Origin: Aegilops tauschii subsp. strangulata
Lineage: Eukaryota; Streptophyta; Magnoliopsida; Poales; Poaceae
Assembly: GCF_002575655.3 (NCBI RefSeq)
Contig: NC_053035.3
Span: 505,144,601 to 505,208,600 of the forward strand
DNA: 64,000 bases
Reading direction: 5' to 3'
Below are positions 1-10,334 of this stretch, piece by piece. The notes under the pieces are model-generated. The model ran no database searches. It was not told the origin of the DNA and was given only the letters and a program-made list of their open reading frames with translations. Each line of letters begins with the position of its first letter. Position 1 is the stretch's first letter. Position numbers and translations under genes: made by a program.

Positions 1-24
1 TCTAGACATACTTTCGATCCTACA
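1..24 (+). repeat. 3' tip of the copia 5' LTR
   Basis: Positions 1-24 match 59271-59294 exactly and end in TACA, followed within 2 bases by a primer-binding site. The rest of this LTR (about 1.63 kb if equal to the 3' copy) lies before the window. Confidence 0.93.
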
Positions 25-26
25 AT

Positions 27-38
27 TGGTATCAGAGC
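27..38 (+). promoter_or_regulatory. Primer-binding site, initiator Met tRNA
   Basis: TGGTATCAGAGC lies 2 bases after the LTR end. It is the standard copia-type primer site, complementary to the 3' end of plant initiator methionine tRNA, and marks the start of minus-strand DNA synthesis. Confidence 0.93.
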
Positions 39-108
39 TTTGGTCTCCATTTTCCTTGATTCCATAGCTTTTGGTGATCATAGCCTTGGTTTCACAACCT
101 AGGAGAGT

Positions 109-1896
109 ATGGCGTCTAGCGAGGGAAATTACCACCGTAGAGGTCCTTACTTTGATGGTACTAATTTTTCTAGTTGGAAGCATAAGATGAAAACGCATAT
201 TCTTGGACATAACCCCGTCGGGGCTATTGTGTGTATTGGCTTGCAAGGTGAATTCTTTGATGGGAGAGAACCAAACCATGAAGCTACCGCGGAAGAGTTG
301 AGGATGCTGCAATACAACGCTCAAGCTTGTGATATCCTCTTCAATGGATTGTGCCCCGAAGAATTCAACAAAATCAGCCGCCTTGAGAATGCAAAGGAAA
401 TTTGGGATACTTTGATTGACATGCACGAAGGTACCGACCCCGTCAAGGAATCCAAATTGGATGTGCTTCAAATTTAACTTGACAAGTTCAAAATGAAGGA
501 TGGTGAAGGTGTCGCTGAAATGTACTCTAGGCTTGCTCTCATCACAAATGAGATTGCCGGCTTAGGAAGTGAAGAGATGACCGAAAAATTCATCATCAAG
601 AAGATCTTAAGAGCCTTGGATGGAAAATATGATACCGTGTGCACAATGATCCAAATGATGCCCAATTACAAAGATCTCAAGCCAACAAAAGTCATTGGAA
701 GAATTGTTGCTCATGAGATGTCACTCAAGGATAAGGAGGAGCTTCACAACAAGTCAAGTGGTGCTTACAAAGCCTCATGTGATGCTCCTACATCATCAAG
801 TGAGAAACAAACGTTCAATGAGGAATTAAGCTTAATGGTGAAAAACTTCAACAAGTTCTACAAGAGTAGAAGCAAACAAAGAAGTTCCAAGTCAAGGTCC
901 TACAATGATAAAAGATCTTCGAGTCGTGAACGTAATTGCTACAATTGTGGAAGAGCCAGACACTATTCCAATGAGTGTACGACTCCTTACAAAAGGAGAG
1001 AAGATTCACCCAAAAGAAGAAGTAGAAGAGAAGAATCACCACCAAGAGAGAGGAGGAGTAGAGATGATCATTATGAACGAAGAACCTCCCGGAGAAGCAA
1101 GGATTCGGAAAGGAAGGACAAATCATCAAAGAGCTACACAAAGAGAAGACATCAAGCTCATGTTGGTGAATGGGTATCCGGCTCTGACTCCGACAATCAC
1201 TCCAAGAGAAGCTATCACTCCGACTCCGAATATACTCAAGATGAAGGTGTTGCCAGTCTAGCACTTGTGTCAACCAACTCCTACGACATATTTGACTCAC
1301 CAAATGAAGGAATTGAAAGATGCTTCATGGCTAAAGGCCCAAAGGTATCACACCCCGAGTATGTTGATTTCAATAGTGATGAAGATGACTTGTTAGGTGA
1401 TGATGATTTACTTGTTGACAACTCTAGTGATGAATACTATGATGAAACGTCAATTAATCATGCTAATCAAGATAAAACGAATGACAATGATAAGGAGAAG
1501 ATTGAGCGCCTAACTACAGAACTAAACACTCTTAAGTTAGATCATGAAACTATCTTGGAAGATCATCGAGAACTTTTAAAGACTCATGGGAAGTTACGTT
1601 TTGAAAAGCTCAACCTTGAGGAAGAGCATGAGTTTTTAAAGGCAATCAATGATGATCTTCGCAAGAAAAGTTCTTCTTAAATTGCCAAGCGTTTACTCTT
1701 ATCTACTTACGTGCTACAAGTCAAGTCTGGTAACACGAGCAAGAAAGATTCTTCTTCTAGTAGTAACAATAATCATGCTAAATCCAATGTTGTTACTTCT
1801 AGTAGTTCTCTTGATTCCACTAATGATTCTCTTAGCCAAGTTACACTTGAGCAAGAAAATAACTTATTGAAGGGAATTATAGAGAAGGGTGTCTAC
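109..1896 (+). pseudogene. Copia gag, N-terminal part (nucleocapsid zinc knuckle and coiled coil)
   Basis: The capsid/nucleocapsid protein of the outer copia element starts at ATG 109, 71 bases after the primer site. In one frame it shows an N-terminal segment with YFDGTNFSSWKHKM, typical of plant copia gag (DUF4219/UBN2 type), then a basic Arg/Ser-rich stretch containing a CCHC zinc knuckle (CYNCGRARHYSNEC, codons about 281-294), then an acidic part and a predicted coiled coil (about 1480-1670). Two in-frame stops break it: TAA at 475-477 and TAA at 1678-1680. After the second stop the same frame stays open and Ser/Asn-rich to 1896, where a solo LTR interrupts codon order. The protein resumes at 3656. 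It is dead as a gene unless the stops are read through. Confidence 0.9.
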
Positions 1897-3650
1897 TGTT
1901 GGAAATATGCCCTAGAGGCAATAATAAAAAGGTTATTATTATATTTCCTTGTTCATGATAATTGTCTATTGTTCATGCTATAATTGTGTTATCCAGAAAT
2001 CGTAATACATGTGTGAATACATAGACCACAACATGTCCCTAGTGAGCCTCTAGTTGACTAGCTCGTTGATCAATAGATGGTTACGGTTTCCTAACCATGG
2101 ACATAGTATGTCATTGATAACGGGATCACATCATTAGGATGATGATGTGATGGACAAGACCCAATCCTAAGCATAGCACAAGATCGTGTAGTTTGTCTCC
2201 TAAAGCTTTTCTAATGTCAAGTATCCTTTCCTTAGACCATGAGATTGTGCAACTCCCGGATACCGTAAGGGTACTTTGGGTGTGACAAACGTCACAACGT
2301 AACTAGGTGGCTATAAAGGTACACTACAGGTATCCCCGAAAGTATCTGTTGGGTTGGCACGAATCGAGACTGGGATTTGTCACTCCGTATGACGGAGAGG
2401 TATCTTTGGGCCCACTCGATAGGACATCATCATAATGAGCTCAATGTGATCAAGGAGTTGTTCACGGGATGATGTGTTACGGGAACGAGTAAAGAGACTT
2501 GCCGTAACGAGATTGAACAAGGTATCGGTATACCGACGATCGAATCTCGGGCAAGTATCGTACCGATAGACAAAGGGAATTGTATACGGGATTGATTGAA
2601 TCCTCGACATCATGGTTCATCTGATGAGATTATCATGGAACATGTGGGAGCCAACAAGGGTATCCAGATCCCGCTGTTGGTTATTGACCTGAGAGTTGTC
2701 TCGGTCATGTCTACGTGTCTCCCGAACCCGTAGGGTCTACACACTTAAGGTTCGGTGACGCTAGAGTTGTAGAGATATTAGTATGCGGTTAACCTAAAGT
2801 TGTTCAGAGTCCCGGATGAGATCCCGGACGTCACGAGGAGCTTCGGAATGGTCCGGAGGTAAAGATTTATTTATAGGAAGTCCAGTTTCGGCCACCGGGA
2901 GAGTTTCCGGGGTCACCGGTATTGTACCGGGACCATCGGAAGGGTCCCGGGGGTCCACCGGGTGGGGCCACCTATCCCGGAGGGCCCCATGGGCTGAAGT
3001 GGCGTGGGAACCAGCCCCTGGTGGGCTGGTGCGCCCCACCCAAGGGCCCAAGGCACCTAGGGTTGGAAACCCTAGGGGGCCGTTGCCCCCCGAGGGGGCA
3101 TGCGCCCCCTGGTTGGAAACCCTAGGGGGGGGGCGTTGCCCCCCGAGGGGCCGCCGCCCCGGGGGCCACCGCCCCCCCTCTAGATGGGATCTCCAAGGGG
3201 GCACGCGCCCCCTAGCCCCTATATATAGTGGAGGGGAGGGAGGGCAGCCGCACCCTAAGCCCTGGCGCCTCCCTCTCCCTCCCGTGACACCTCTTCCTCC
3301 TCCAGTAGCGCTTGGCGAAGCCCTGCTGGAATCCCGCTGATTCCACCACCACGCCATCGTGCTGCTGGATCTCCATCAACTTCTCCTTTCCCCTTGCTAG
3401 ATCAAGAAGGACGAGACGTCTCCGCTCCGTACGTGTGTTGAACGCGGAGGTGCCGTCCGTTCGGCGCTAGGATCATCGGTGATTTGGATCACGACGAGTA
3501 CGACTCCATCAACCCCGTTCTCTTGAACGCTTCCGCTCGCGATCTACAAGGGTATGTAGATGCACTCCTCTCTCTCGTTGCTAGATGACTCCATAGATTG
3601 ATCTTGGTGATGCGTAGAAAAATATTAAATTTCTGCTACGATCCCCAACA
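1897..3650 (+). mobile_element. Solo LTR of an Angela/BARE1/WIS copia element
   Basis: This 1754-bp LTR runs from TGTTGGAAATATGCCC to GATCCCCAACA and is flanked by perfect TCTAC duplications (1892-1896 and 3651-3655). No internal sequence or second LTR follows, so it is the product of recombination between two LTRs. The sequence is the familiar Triticeae BARE1/WIS/Angela LTR. A CTATATATAG TATA box (about 3220-3229) precedes the GC-rich leader, in sense orientation with the host gag. Open frames at 2794-3357 on both strands come from GC-rich LTR repeats and are not genes. Confidence 0.95.
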
Positions 3651-3655
3651 TCTAC

Positions 3656-4048
3656 AAGAGCCTTGCCGGGAGTAAGCAATTTGCGGAAATTGTACGCAAG
3701 CAAGGAAGGCACCGAAAGAATCAAGGTGTTGGTTTTGAACGAAAGTTCAATGCCAATGGAGTTGAGTGGGAAGAAGATCAATACCCCAAGACGAAGTTTG
3801 TTCCCCAACAAGAGAAGTATGATCCTACTTCTTTCCAAGGGACACAAGCTCAAGATGATCTTCCACCACAAGACCGCAAGCAAAAAGGCAAGCACAAGCT
3901 TCAAGAGGAGATTGATGCATTTGAAGAAGCTCCCAAGGCCTTGGTCAAGTGGGTTCCCAAGACTACATCAAGCTCTACTTCATCAAGCTCCACTACTACC
4001 CCAAGGATTCCCATCAAGATGATGTGGATCCCAAAGAAGAAGAACTAG
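3656..4048 (+). pseudogene. Copia gag, C-terminal part
   Basis: After the solo LTR and its TSD the gag frame continues for 130 codons to TAG at 4046-4048, with no ATG of its own. It encodes a hydrophilic tail containing EWEEDQYPKTKFVPQ near its start, a run rich in Gln, Lys and Glu, a Ser/Thr-rich stretch, and the end IPIKMMWIPKKKN. With 109-1896 it gives one gag of about 727 codons. In ordinary copia elements a protease and integrase would follow in frame. Here the frame stops and no pol follows, so either gag ends here in this family or pol was lost. Confidence 0.82.
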
Positions 4049-4678
4049 AGAGTTCTTGAGGGTGACTCCGCCAATATGCTTCACTCATATCATTTTGGCA
4101 AGGACAAGTGCAATCAACTTCCACATCTTGCACTAGTTCAAGGAGTCACAAACCCTCTTGTTGGTAAGACTAGGGACAAGGTAACCAAATGCTTTCATGG
4201 ACATCATCTTGTGTGTGCATCAGTCTATGTCTATGGATATTCTTGCTTATTCCTTATGGGACTAACCCGTGTAGGTATTGAAAGTGCAACTCACTCCAAT
4301 GGATTGCTCCAAATGATCAACAACATTGAGCATCCACATCTTCAACACCTACATGAAGTCATCATCGACAAAACCCAAGGTTAGTTCATCCCTCTTAGGG
4401 GGGATCTCACATCTAGGGGAAGCTTTACTCTAAAGAATTGAGCTAAAGCAACTCTAATGGTGTGAACACAACAATGCTTTATGTAAAAGTGGTAACCCCA
4501 CTTGTGCTTAAATGATGAGTATGACCTATGATCAAATGTTCTCATTTGACTCCTAAGTCAATATACTCATATATAGATGAACTAGTCATCGCCAAATGTT
4601 TGATAGATGCTAGAATTGGGTGTGCATGCTTTGCCACATATTTCATTTGCCTTTTTATTGTGTGAACATGTTGGTTGC
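4049..4678 (+). other. Non-coding interior of the outer copia element
   Basis: About 630 bp of AT-rich sequence with no recognisable protein in any frame. It joins, across the insertion of F, to 53888 onward. The GTTGC target duplicate of F occupies 4674-4678. Confidence 0.75.
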
Positions 4679-5718
4679 TGATACGTCCATTTTGCATCAT
4701 GCTTTTATATCGATATTTATTGCATTATGGGCTGTTACTACGCGTTATGTCACAATACTTATGGCTATTCTCTCTTATTTTACAAGGTTTACATGAAGAG
4801 GGAGAATGCCGGCAGTTGGGATTCTGGGCTGGAAAAGGAGCAAATATTGGAGACCTATTCTGCACAGCTCCAAAAGTATTGAAACTCCATGAAAGTCATT
4901 TTTGGAATTAATGATAATTATTCAGCGAAAGAAATACCTGAGGGGGGCCACCCACCGTCGACGAGGGTGGGGAGCGCGCCCACCCTTACAGGGGCCCATC
5001 TTCTGCTATATGAAGTCTTTTACCCTAAAAAAAATCACAAGCAAGCTTTCGGGACGAAACTCCGCCGCCACGAGGCGGAACCTTGGTGGAACCAATCTAG
5101 GGCTCCGGCGGAGCTGTTATGCCGTGGAAACTTCCCTCCGGGAGGGGGAAATCATCACCATCGTCATCACCAACGATCCTCTCATTGGGAGGGGTCAATC
5201 TCCATCAACATCTGCACCAGCACCATCTCCTCTCAAACCCTAGTTCATCTCTTGTATCAAATCTTTGTACCAAAACCTTAGATTGGTACCTGTGGGTTGC
5301 TAGTAGTGTTGATTACTCCTTGTAGTTGATGCTAGTTGGTTTATCCGGTGGAAGATTGTTTGTTAAGATCCTTAATGCATATTAATACCCCTATGATCAT
5401 GAACATGAATATGCTTTGTGAGTAGTTGCGTTTGTTCCTGAGGACATGGGTGAAGTCTTGCTATTAGTAGTCATGTGAATTTGGTATTCGTTCGATATTT
5501 TGATGAGATGTATGTTGTCTCTCCTCTAGTGGTGTTATGTGAACGTCGACTACATGACACTTCACCATTATTTGGGCCTAGAGGAAGGCATTGGTAAGTA
5601 ATAAGTAGATGATGGGTTGCTAGAGTGACAGAAGCTTAAACCCTAGTTTATGCGTTGCTTCGTAAGGGGCTGATTTGGATCCATATGTTTCATGCTATGG
5701 TTAGGTTTACCTTAATAC

Positions 5719-5749
5719 CACTACAAGAAATATGTCAACTTGTGACCTT
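5719..5749 (+). repeat. CACTA left terminal inverted repeat
   Basis: 31 bp beginning CACTACAAGAAATATG. It pairs with 13607-13637 with one mismatch, at position 23. Transposase cuts at this end. Confidence 0.95.
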
Positions 5750-6060
5750 GACTATTGGTCACTGAATGGTCATTATGTTCCATTTGTGACCTTTTTGTGA
5801 CCAAAAACAGATGGTCAAAAGCTGACAGTCGTAAACTGAAATTAACGACCTTCTCTGTGAGAAGGTCGTAGACGTTTACGACCAAAATATGCCTACTGTT
5901 TTGTTTTGGTCACTAGCAGCCTCCCCAGGCCACGTAGGCATCCGACGTGGCAATCTGATGTGGCACAAGAATCAGCCCGGTCCAATTCGGTGTTTATATG
6001 GGCCGAGCCCATTAATTCAGCCTTTTTAATGTATATTTTGTCTATTAATTTTCGCTAGCT
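5750..6060. repeat. CACTA left subterminal region
   Basis: Many short GGTCA, TGACC and TGGTCA words in both orientations fill about 5745-5910, the usual arrangement of binding sites for the TNPA-like protein in CACTA elements. The sequence then becomes AT-rich. Confidence 0.7.
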
Positions 6061-8400
6061 ACATGGGCCTAGCCCAATAATTCGACCTTTTTAGTTTTGG
6101 GGATTCATGCATTTTTTTGGGCCCTCGGCCTTTTTGCAGTCCATTTCTTTTTTTGTAAGACTTTTGATTTCATTTTTAAAATTGTTTGATGCTTGTTGGG
6201 ATGTCGCCTTTTTTGGCCCAATTATTTGCCCAATTTGGCCCAGGCAGACTTTAGCCCAATCACACACATACATCCAACATTATTTCATTCAAATTAGGAA
6301 AACTCCAGGTCAAATTCAAGTCAACCATCATATCACATCACATAACACATCTCCCAGGTTTACATAACACAAAAAAATCATCTCAGGAATACATTTCCTT
6401 ACACAGGAATATAGCAGGAACAAAGGGAATATACAATAAGAAAATGACGAAACATCTGCTACTATCATAACAGTACAATGTACTTTTCTTTTGACGGAAC
6501 CAGCTGCCACAATTTGCTCTCTCTTATGAGACATGCTCCAGCTGCCACAATTTGCCATCCTACAATGAGAGGTATATAACAATGGACTTCATGAACATTA
6601 GAGGAGCAAACGCTCAATCAACACCAAGGGCTTAATAAAGCCTCGAAATCACAGAAAGTAAATTAGGACCAGACTTTACAATTATAGTACCATAGGACAA
6701 ATCCAGGAGGCAAAATATGAGTGAATCCAAAGAGGCAGAAAGGAATACCTATTTTGATCCAGAGGGGCTCGTGAGCATGGCCATCTTCCATAACAGGTTG
6801 GCCCTAATGCACCCTGGATCAGACGCGTTGGGAGCTTGTAGCTTGTCCTAAGTATCAGGAAAAATCAAAGCCACAGTTTAGACTTGGTGATAACGAACAG
6901 ACATTGTAAATCAATAGCATATTAAGCACCAATTTTCTCGGATGCAAGAAGAAGAGGAGCAAAACGACACATAGAGGTGGGACATTTGTCGTACATCTAG
7001 ATGATGTTCGCAGCAATGAAGATACATGCGGCCAGGCAAGCATGTGTGCGTGCTTCACCGGTGCATGCATCACTGTAGTAGCCAAGCAAGTAGGGTAGGC
7101 GCTGCCTCCGCCCAGGCGTGCTCTGTTGCCGCCCACACGCAGGGGTCCTCCTGGCCCACGCTCAGGCCATTCCAAGCCCAGGCTGTTCCACGCCTGCCCA
7201 GGTGCTACCGCTGGTACATGTACTATTTTCACTGAAATTGAACATTGAAATTTACTCAATCAAGAAATTGAACACTGGAGTACAATCATTGAACAGCGAA
7301 ATTGAACACTGGAGTACAATCATCGAACAGTGAAATTTACTCCAACAGTACTGAAGTTTAACTGAAACTGAACAACAGTACAGCAGGATCTTGACAGCAG
7401 TACAACAGTGAAATTGAACAGCTCAACATCAGGACAGCAGTACACAAAACATAACCATGTATTCAGGCTAAGCAAATGTTGACAACAAACAACAACAACT
7501 TCAACTCAATAACTTGGTGAGCATGGAGTAATATAAAAAATATGGCATCATAATAATTTCAGTTGTAGATGTCCCAAATCAAGCAAGCAATAAGCCAATA
7601 ACAAAAAGGAAGCATCCACAATTTACAACACTAACCCGATAAAATGAATTCCTACTTCTAGTTTAGTTCAAAAAAGAAAAAGAACAACAGACACTTCCAG
7701 TTTGTATAATCTGAAATTGAACACTAAAATTTAAGAATGAAAAGATGATTGAACACTGAAAGAGGTTAGCAAGTTGCTTGTTGGTTTCATCACAAGTACG
7801 AGGAGTATTTTTAAACCTACGCAAGTAATTTTTAAACCTATGCAAGTACCAGGAGTATTTCACTCCTTTCCAGTGAAAGTACTCAAAATTTGTTTGAGTA
7901 GCAAATCTAGGAGTACTGGAGAACTCCAAGTTAAATATACTCAAAGCGACCACCAAAATCTCTCAATACCAGTCACAACAAGTAATCAGAATACAGCAGC
8001 AACAATTGCAGTACCCCGATAGCATTGCAGGATAGAAAGCACATAATACTGGTAGAACATATTAAGTAGAGATTCTACATGTCAGCTATTGGCATATTAA
8101 GTAGAGATTCCACATGTCAGCTACGGAGTACATCACAAGTACACAGAATACATCAGCAACAATTGGCATATTGGCACATAATACATGTCAGCTATTGGCA
8201 TATTAAGTAGAGATTCTACATGTCAGCTACGTCACAAGTACACAGAATTTAGCAACAGATTAAGAGCATGTTGTTCGGCATCACACAGATAGTAGAACAA
8301 TGGTACAGGCAGCTATTGGCATAAAGTAGAGATTCTACATGAATAAATCACATAAGTAACTAGAACAGAGAAAGAAAATGTAGAAGTGGAAGCAAGGCAT
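6061..8400. other. CACTA interior with short degenerate direct repeats, no gene recognised
   Basis: No protein family is recognisable. Local repeats are visible: a unit like TTGAACACTGGAGTACAATC occurs in tandem near 7265-7335, and a unit containing AAGTAGAGATTCTACATGTC recurs near 8065-8340. Two copies of CAGCTGCCACAATTTGC lie near 6503 and 6540. A GC-rich segment (7020-7220) gives open frames on both strands without family resemblance. Confidence 0.55.
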
Positions 8401-8510
8401 GAATGGTGTCCTGAGTAACTGCTGCATCGGCCGTAACAGAGGCCAAGGAACTCGCTGTGATGGGTTGCAGCATCTGTCCTGATGCAGTCTCAGCCACAAG
8501 CTCCTCACAC
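8400..8510 (-). other. Possible third captured exon inside the CACTA element
   Basis: On the minus strand an acceptor-like CTTCAG ends at 8511, and an open frame rich in Ala, Ser, Thr and Glu follows (CEELVAETASGQM...). It is downstream of the ankyrin exons and in the same orientation. I do not recognise the protein, and no clear donor site is visible. It may be another gene piece or chance. Confidence 0.3.
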
Positions 8511-8874
8511 CTGAAGTGAAACACGCGGGTTGGTCAGTAGAACTACAGCAGTTTAGCTTTTGGAGATGACGAATAACTCAAATTACCCTTGATATCTGTT
8601 TAAAAAATTAACCTTCTAGAATGGCCATGTTAAAAATTTAGGAGTAAATGTTGTACAAATCTTATTGAAGATGCTGGAGAATGACATGGCAGCATGTTAC
8701 AGTAACAAGCTTATCCCCTATATAACATGGTTAAAGACAGTTGCTGCTTTAGTTAATTATAAATACTAAAATCACCACATAGTCAGGAGTATTGCACTGA
8801 ACCTTGGCACTGAATGAATAACTGAAAACTCAGATTAACAAACCGGCAGACAGAACGCATAGATGAGCAACTAC

Positions 8875-9364
8875 CTTAGCATTGTGTTCAAGCAGAAGCT
8901 TGACCGCGTCTTGCTGTCCATGACCAGCGGCCCAAACAAGGGGAGTACCTGACTCGCTTTCGGATTCGACATCGACTCCCTCACCAAGCAAAAGCTTCAT
9001 AATCTCAATGTGTCCTGTAATAACAAGAAAAATAGATGCCACACGTTCGTTTAGATATTCTCTCTACTTCAACATACAGAATTATCGATCAACATCATTT
9101 GTCAGTAATCGACAACACACAGAGCACCACCATTAGGCGTAGCATCATCATTACCTATGCCTGCAGCATGATGCAATGCCATGGCTCCCATGTTGGATGC
9201 GACCGAAGGATCGGCCCCGCGGCCGAGCAGGTACTCCACCGTCTCCTGGTGGCCTTGGCCCTCCCGGGCGGCGAAGTGCAGCGCGGTGCGCTTGTTGGCG
9301 TCCCGCACGCCGGCGGCCACTGCGGCCACGCCCTTCCCCTCCTCGTCGAGCGCGGACCCGAACT
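8875..9364 (-). pseudogene. Captured ankyrin-repeat gene fragment, two exons
   Basis: Minus strand. The first exon, 9364 (or 9362) to 9155, encodes DANKRTALHFAAREG and TVEYLLGRGADPSVASN, then MGAMALHHAAGIG. It ends at a GTAATG donor. The intron is 9015-9154. The second exon (9014-8875) starts after TTATTACAG, continues the frame exactly across the split Gly codon, and encodes HIEIMKLLLGEGVDVESE, SGTPLVWAAGHGQQDAVKLL and LEHNAK. The helix-turn-helix spacing and the T-PLxxAA-GH pattern are ankyrin repeats. Plants have cytosolic ankyrin-TPR proteins of this kind. Compared with regular 33-residue spacing, the first exon joins two repeats abruptly at AREGQGHQE, suggesting an internal deletion. Start and end of the original gene are missing. 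The coding parts are GC-rich, unlike the AT-rich flanks, which fits transfer from a host gene. Confidence 0.85.
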
Positions 9365-9663
9365 CTGCACCAACACCAACAACAAGACCAAAGCTTAGCA
9401 GGTGAGCAAGCCGTGCGCCACCTCGTGTGGAATCCATATGGCATAACCTAAACCCCCAAAAAAATAGCCGAGGGGAATTCAGAAAGCCCAGACAGCGCCC
9501 CACGGACCCCTACCGGACCAGATCGCCGCGCAATCTAAGCCAAGCCGCTGCCACACACGAGCGCGGCACCCGCTAGCCGCTACCGCTACCAGATCGAGCC
9601 GAACCGGACCGACGGCGCACAGATCAGGGAGACGGGGGATGGGGCATGGGGGCATGTCCGTAC

Positions 9664-9732
9664 CTCGACGGTGGGGTTGCCGCGGCTGTCGAAGATCTGG
9701 CGGGCCTTCATAGACTGGATGGTCGCCGCCAT
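9664..9732 (-). pseudogene. ENO: Captured enolase exon 1
   Basis: Minus strand. ATG at 9732-9730, in good GGCCATGG context, opens 23 codons containing [15 protein letters not shown], the conserved N-terminus of plant cytosolic enolase (2-phosphoglycerate hydratase, glycolysis). The exon ends exactly at GAG followed by the donor GTACGG at 9663, where a plant enolase first intron would be expected. No further enolase exons are present. The next acceptor on this strand leads into the ankyrin exons (9364 or 9362), so the fragment could serve as the start exon of a chimeric transcript. On its own it cannot make an active enzyme, because the metal-binding and catalytic residues lie in later exons. 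Confidence 0.9.
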
Positions 9733-10180
9733 GGCCGGAGCTGGTCTCGCGTCGCGTGGCTTGGGGAGGAAGCCAAGATCGAATCAGATCAGAGCAGATG
9801 GAGCGGAGTGGGTGTGCGGAATCTGGGAGCCGAGGCCGTCGAACGTCCATGTCGGCTTTCACGGGAGAGTGAGGAGCCGGAGGAGGTGGGGATCCGGCTC
9901 ATGGAGGAGAGCGAGTGGAGGGGGACGGTGGTGTTGGGCGGAATCGATGGGGGCGGTGGCGCACGGAGGAGGGCGCGGCTAGGGTTTGGACGAGGGGGGA
10001 GAGGGAGTTGCGCTGATTCGGGAGGGGGATGAGAGGGATGAGGGGGTGGGGGAAGAGGGCTGCCATCGGATCCAGGCCTATCCAACGGTGGTCGGGCATG
10101 ATCCGCGTGAGGTGCTCGTGGACCAATCAGAATGCAATAAAGGCCTTGATGACTTTATGACCATATAAATAGGTCGTAAT
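9733..10180 (-). promoter_or_regulatory. GC-rich sequence upstream of the captured enolase start, possible captured 5' UTR and promoter
   Basis: About 450 bp with much higher GC than the surrounding transposon DNA lies directly upstream of the enolase ATG on the minus strand. It is likely the donor gene's 5' untranslated region and part of its promoter, taken along with exon 1. Both strands show long open frames here because of base composition, and none resembles a protein family. No clear TATA box is visible. Confidence 0.5.
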
Positions 10181-10334
10181 TGATTAAAAATAAGTTCTTT
10201 TGCAGGAGAAAAGCATTTTTCATTGTTGAAGTATAAAAATAGTTTTGTTGTGACGAACCTACCAACTCTATCTATTAGACCAAATTTTATGTATAATTGA
10301 CCAAATGATTTTATGTAAAATGCTTTTGATCCAC

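Noticed and set aside
27..38. tRNA gene
   Set aside because: This and the matches at 14094, 45677 and 49710 are short primer-binding sites next to LTRs, not tRNA genes.
848..1303. Opposite-strand and alternate-frame ORFs over copia gag
   Set aside because: Shadows of the gag frame, which contains the zinc knuckle.
2794..3357. Long GC-rich open frames on both strands
   Set aside because: They lie inside the solo Angela LTR and result from base composition; both strands are open and neither resembles a protein.
9479..10085. Several overlapping ORFs around the captured enolase region
   Set aside because: GC-rich shadows. Only the 23-codon enolase exon has family similarity and a donor site.
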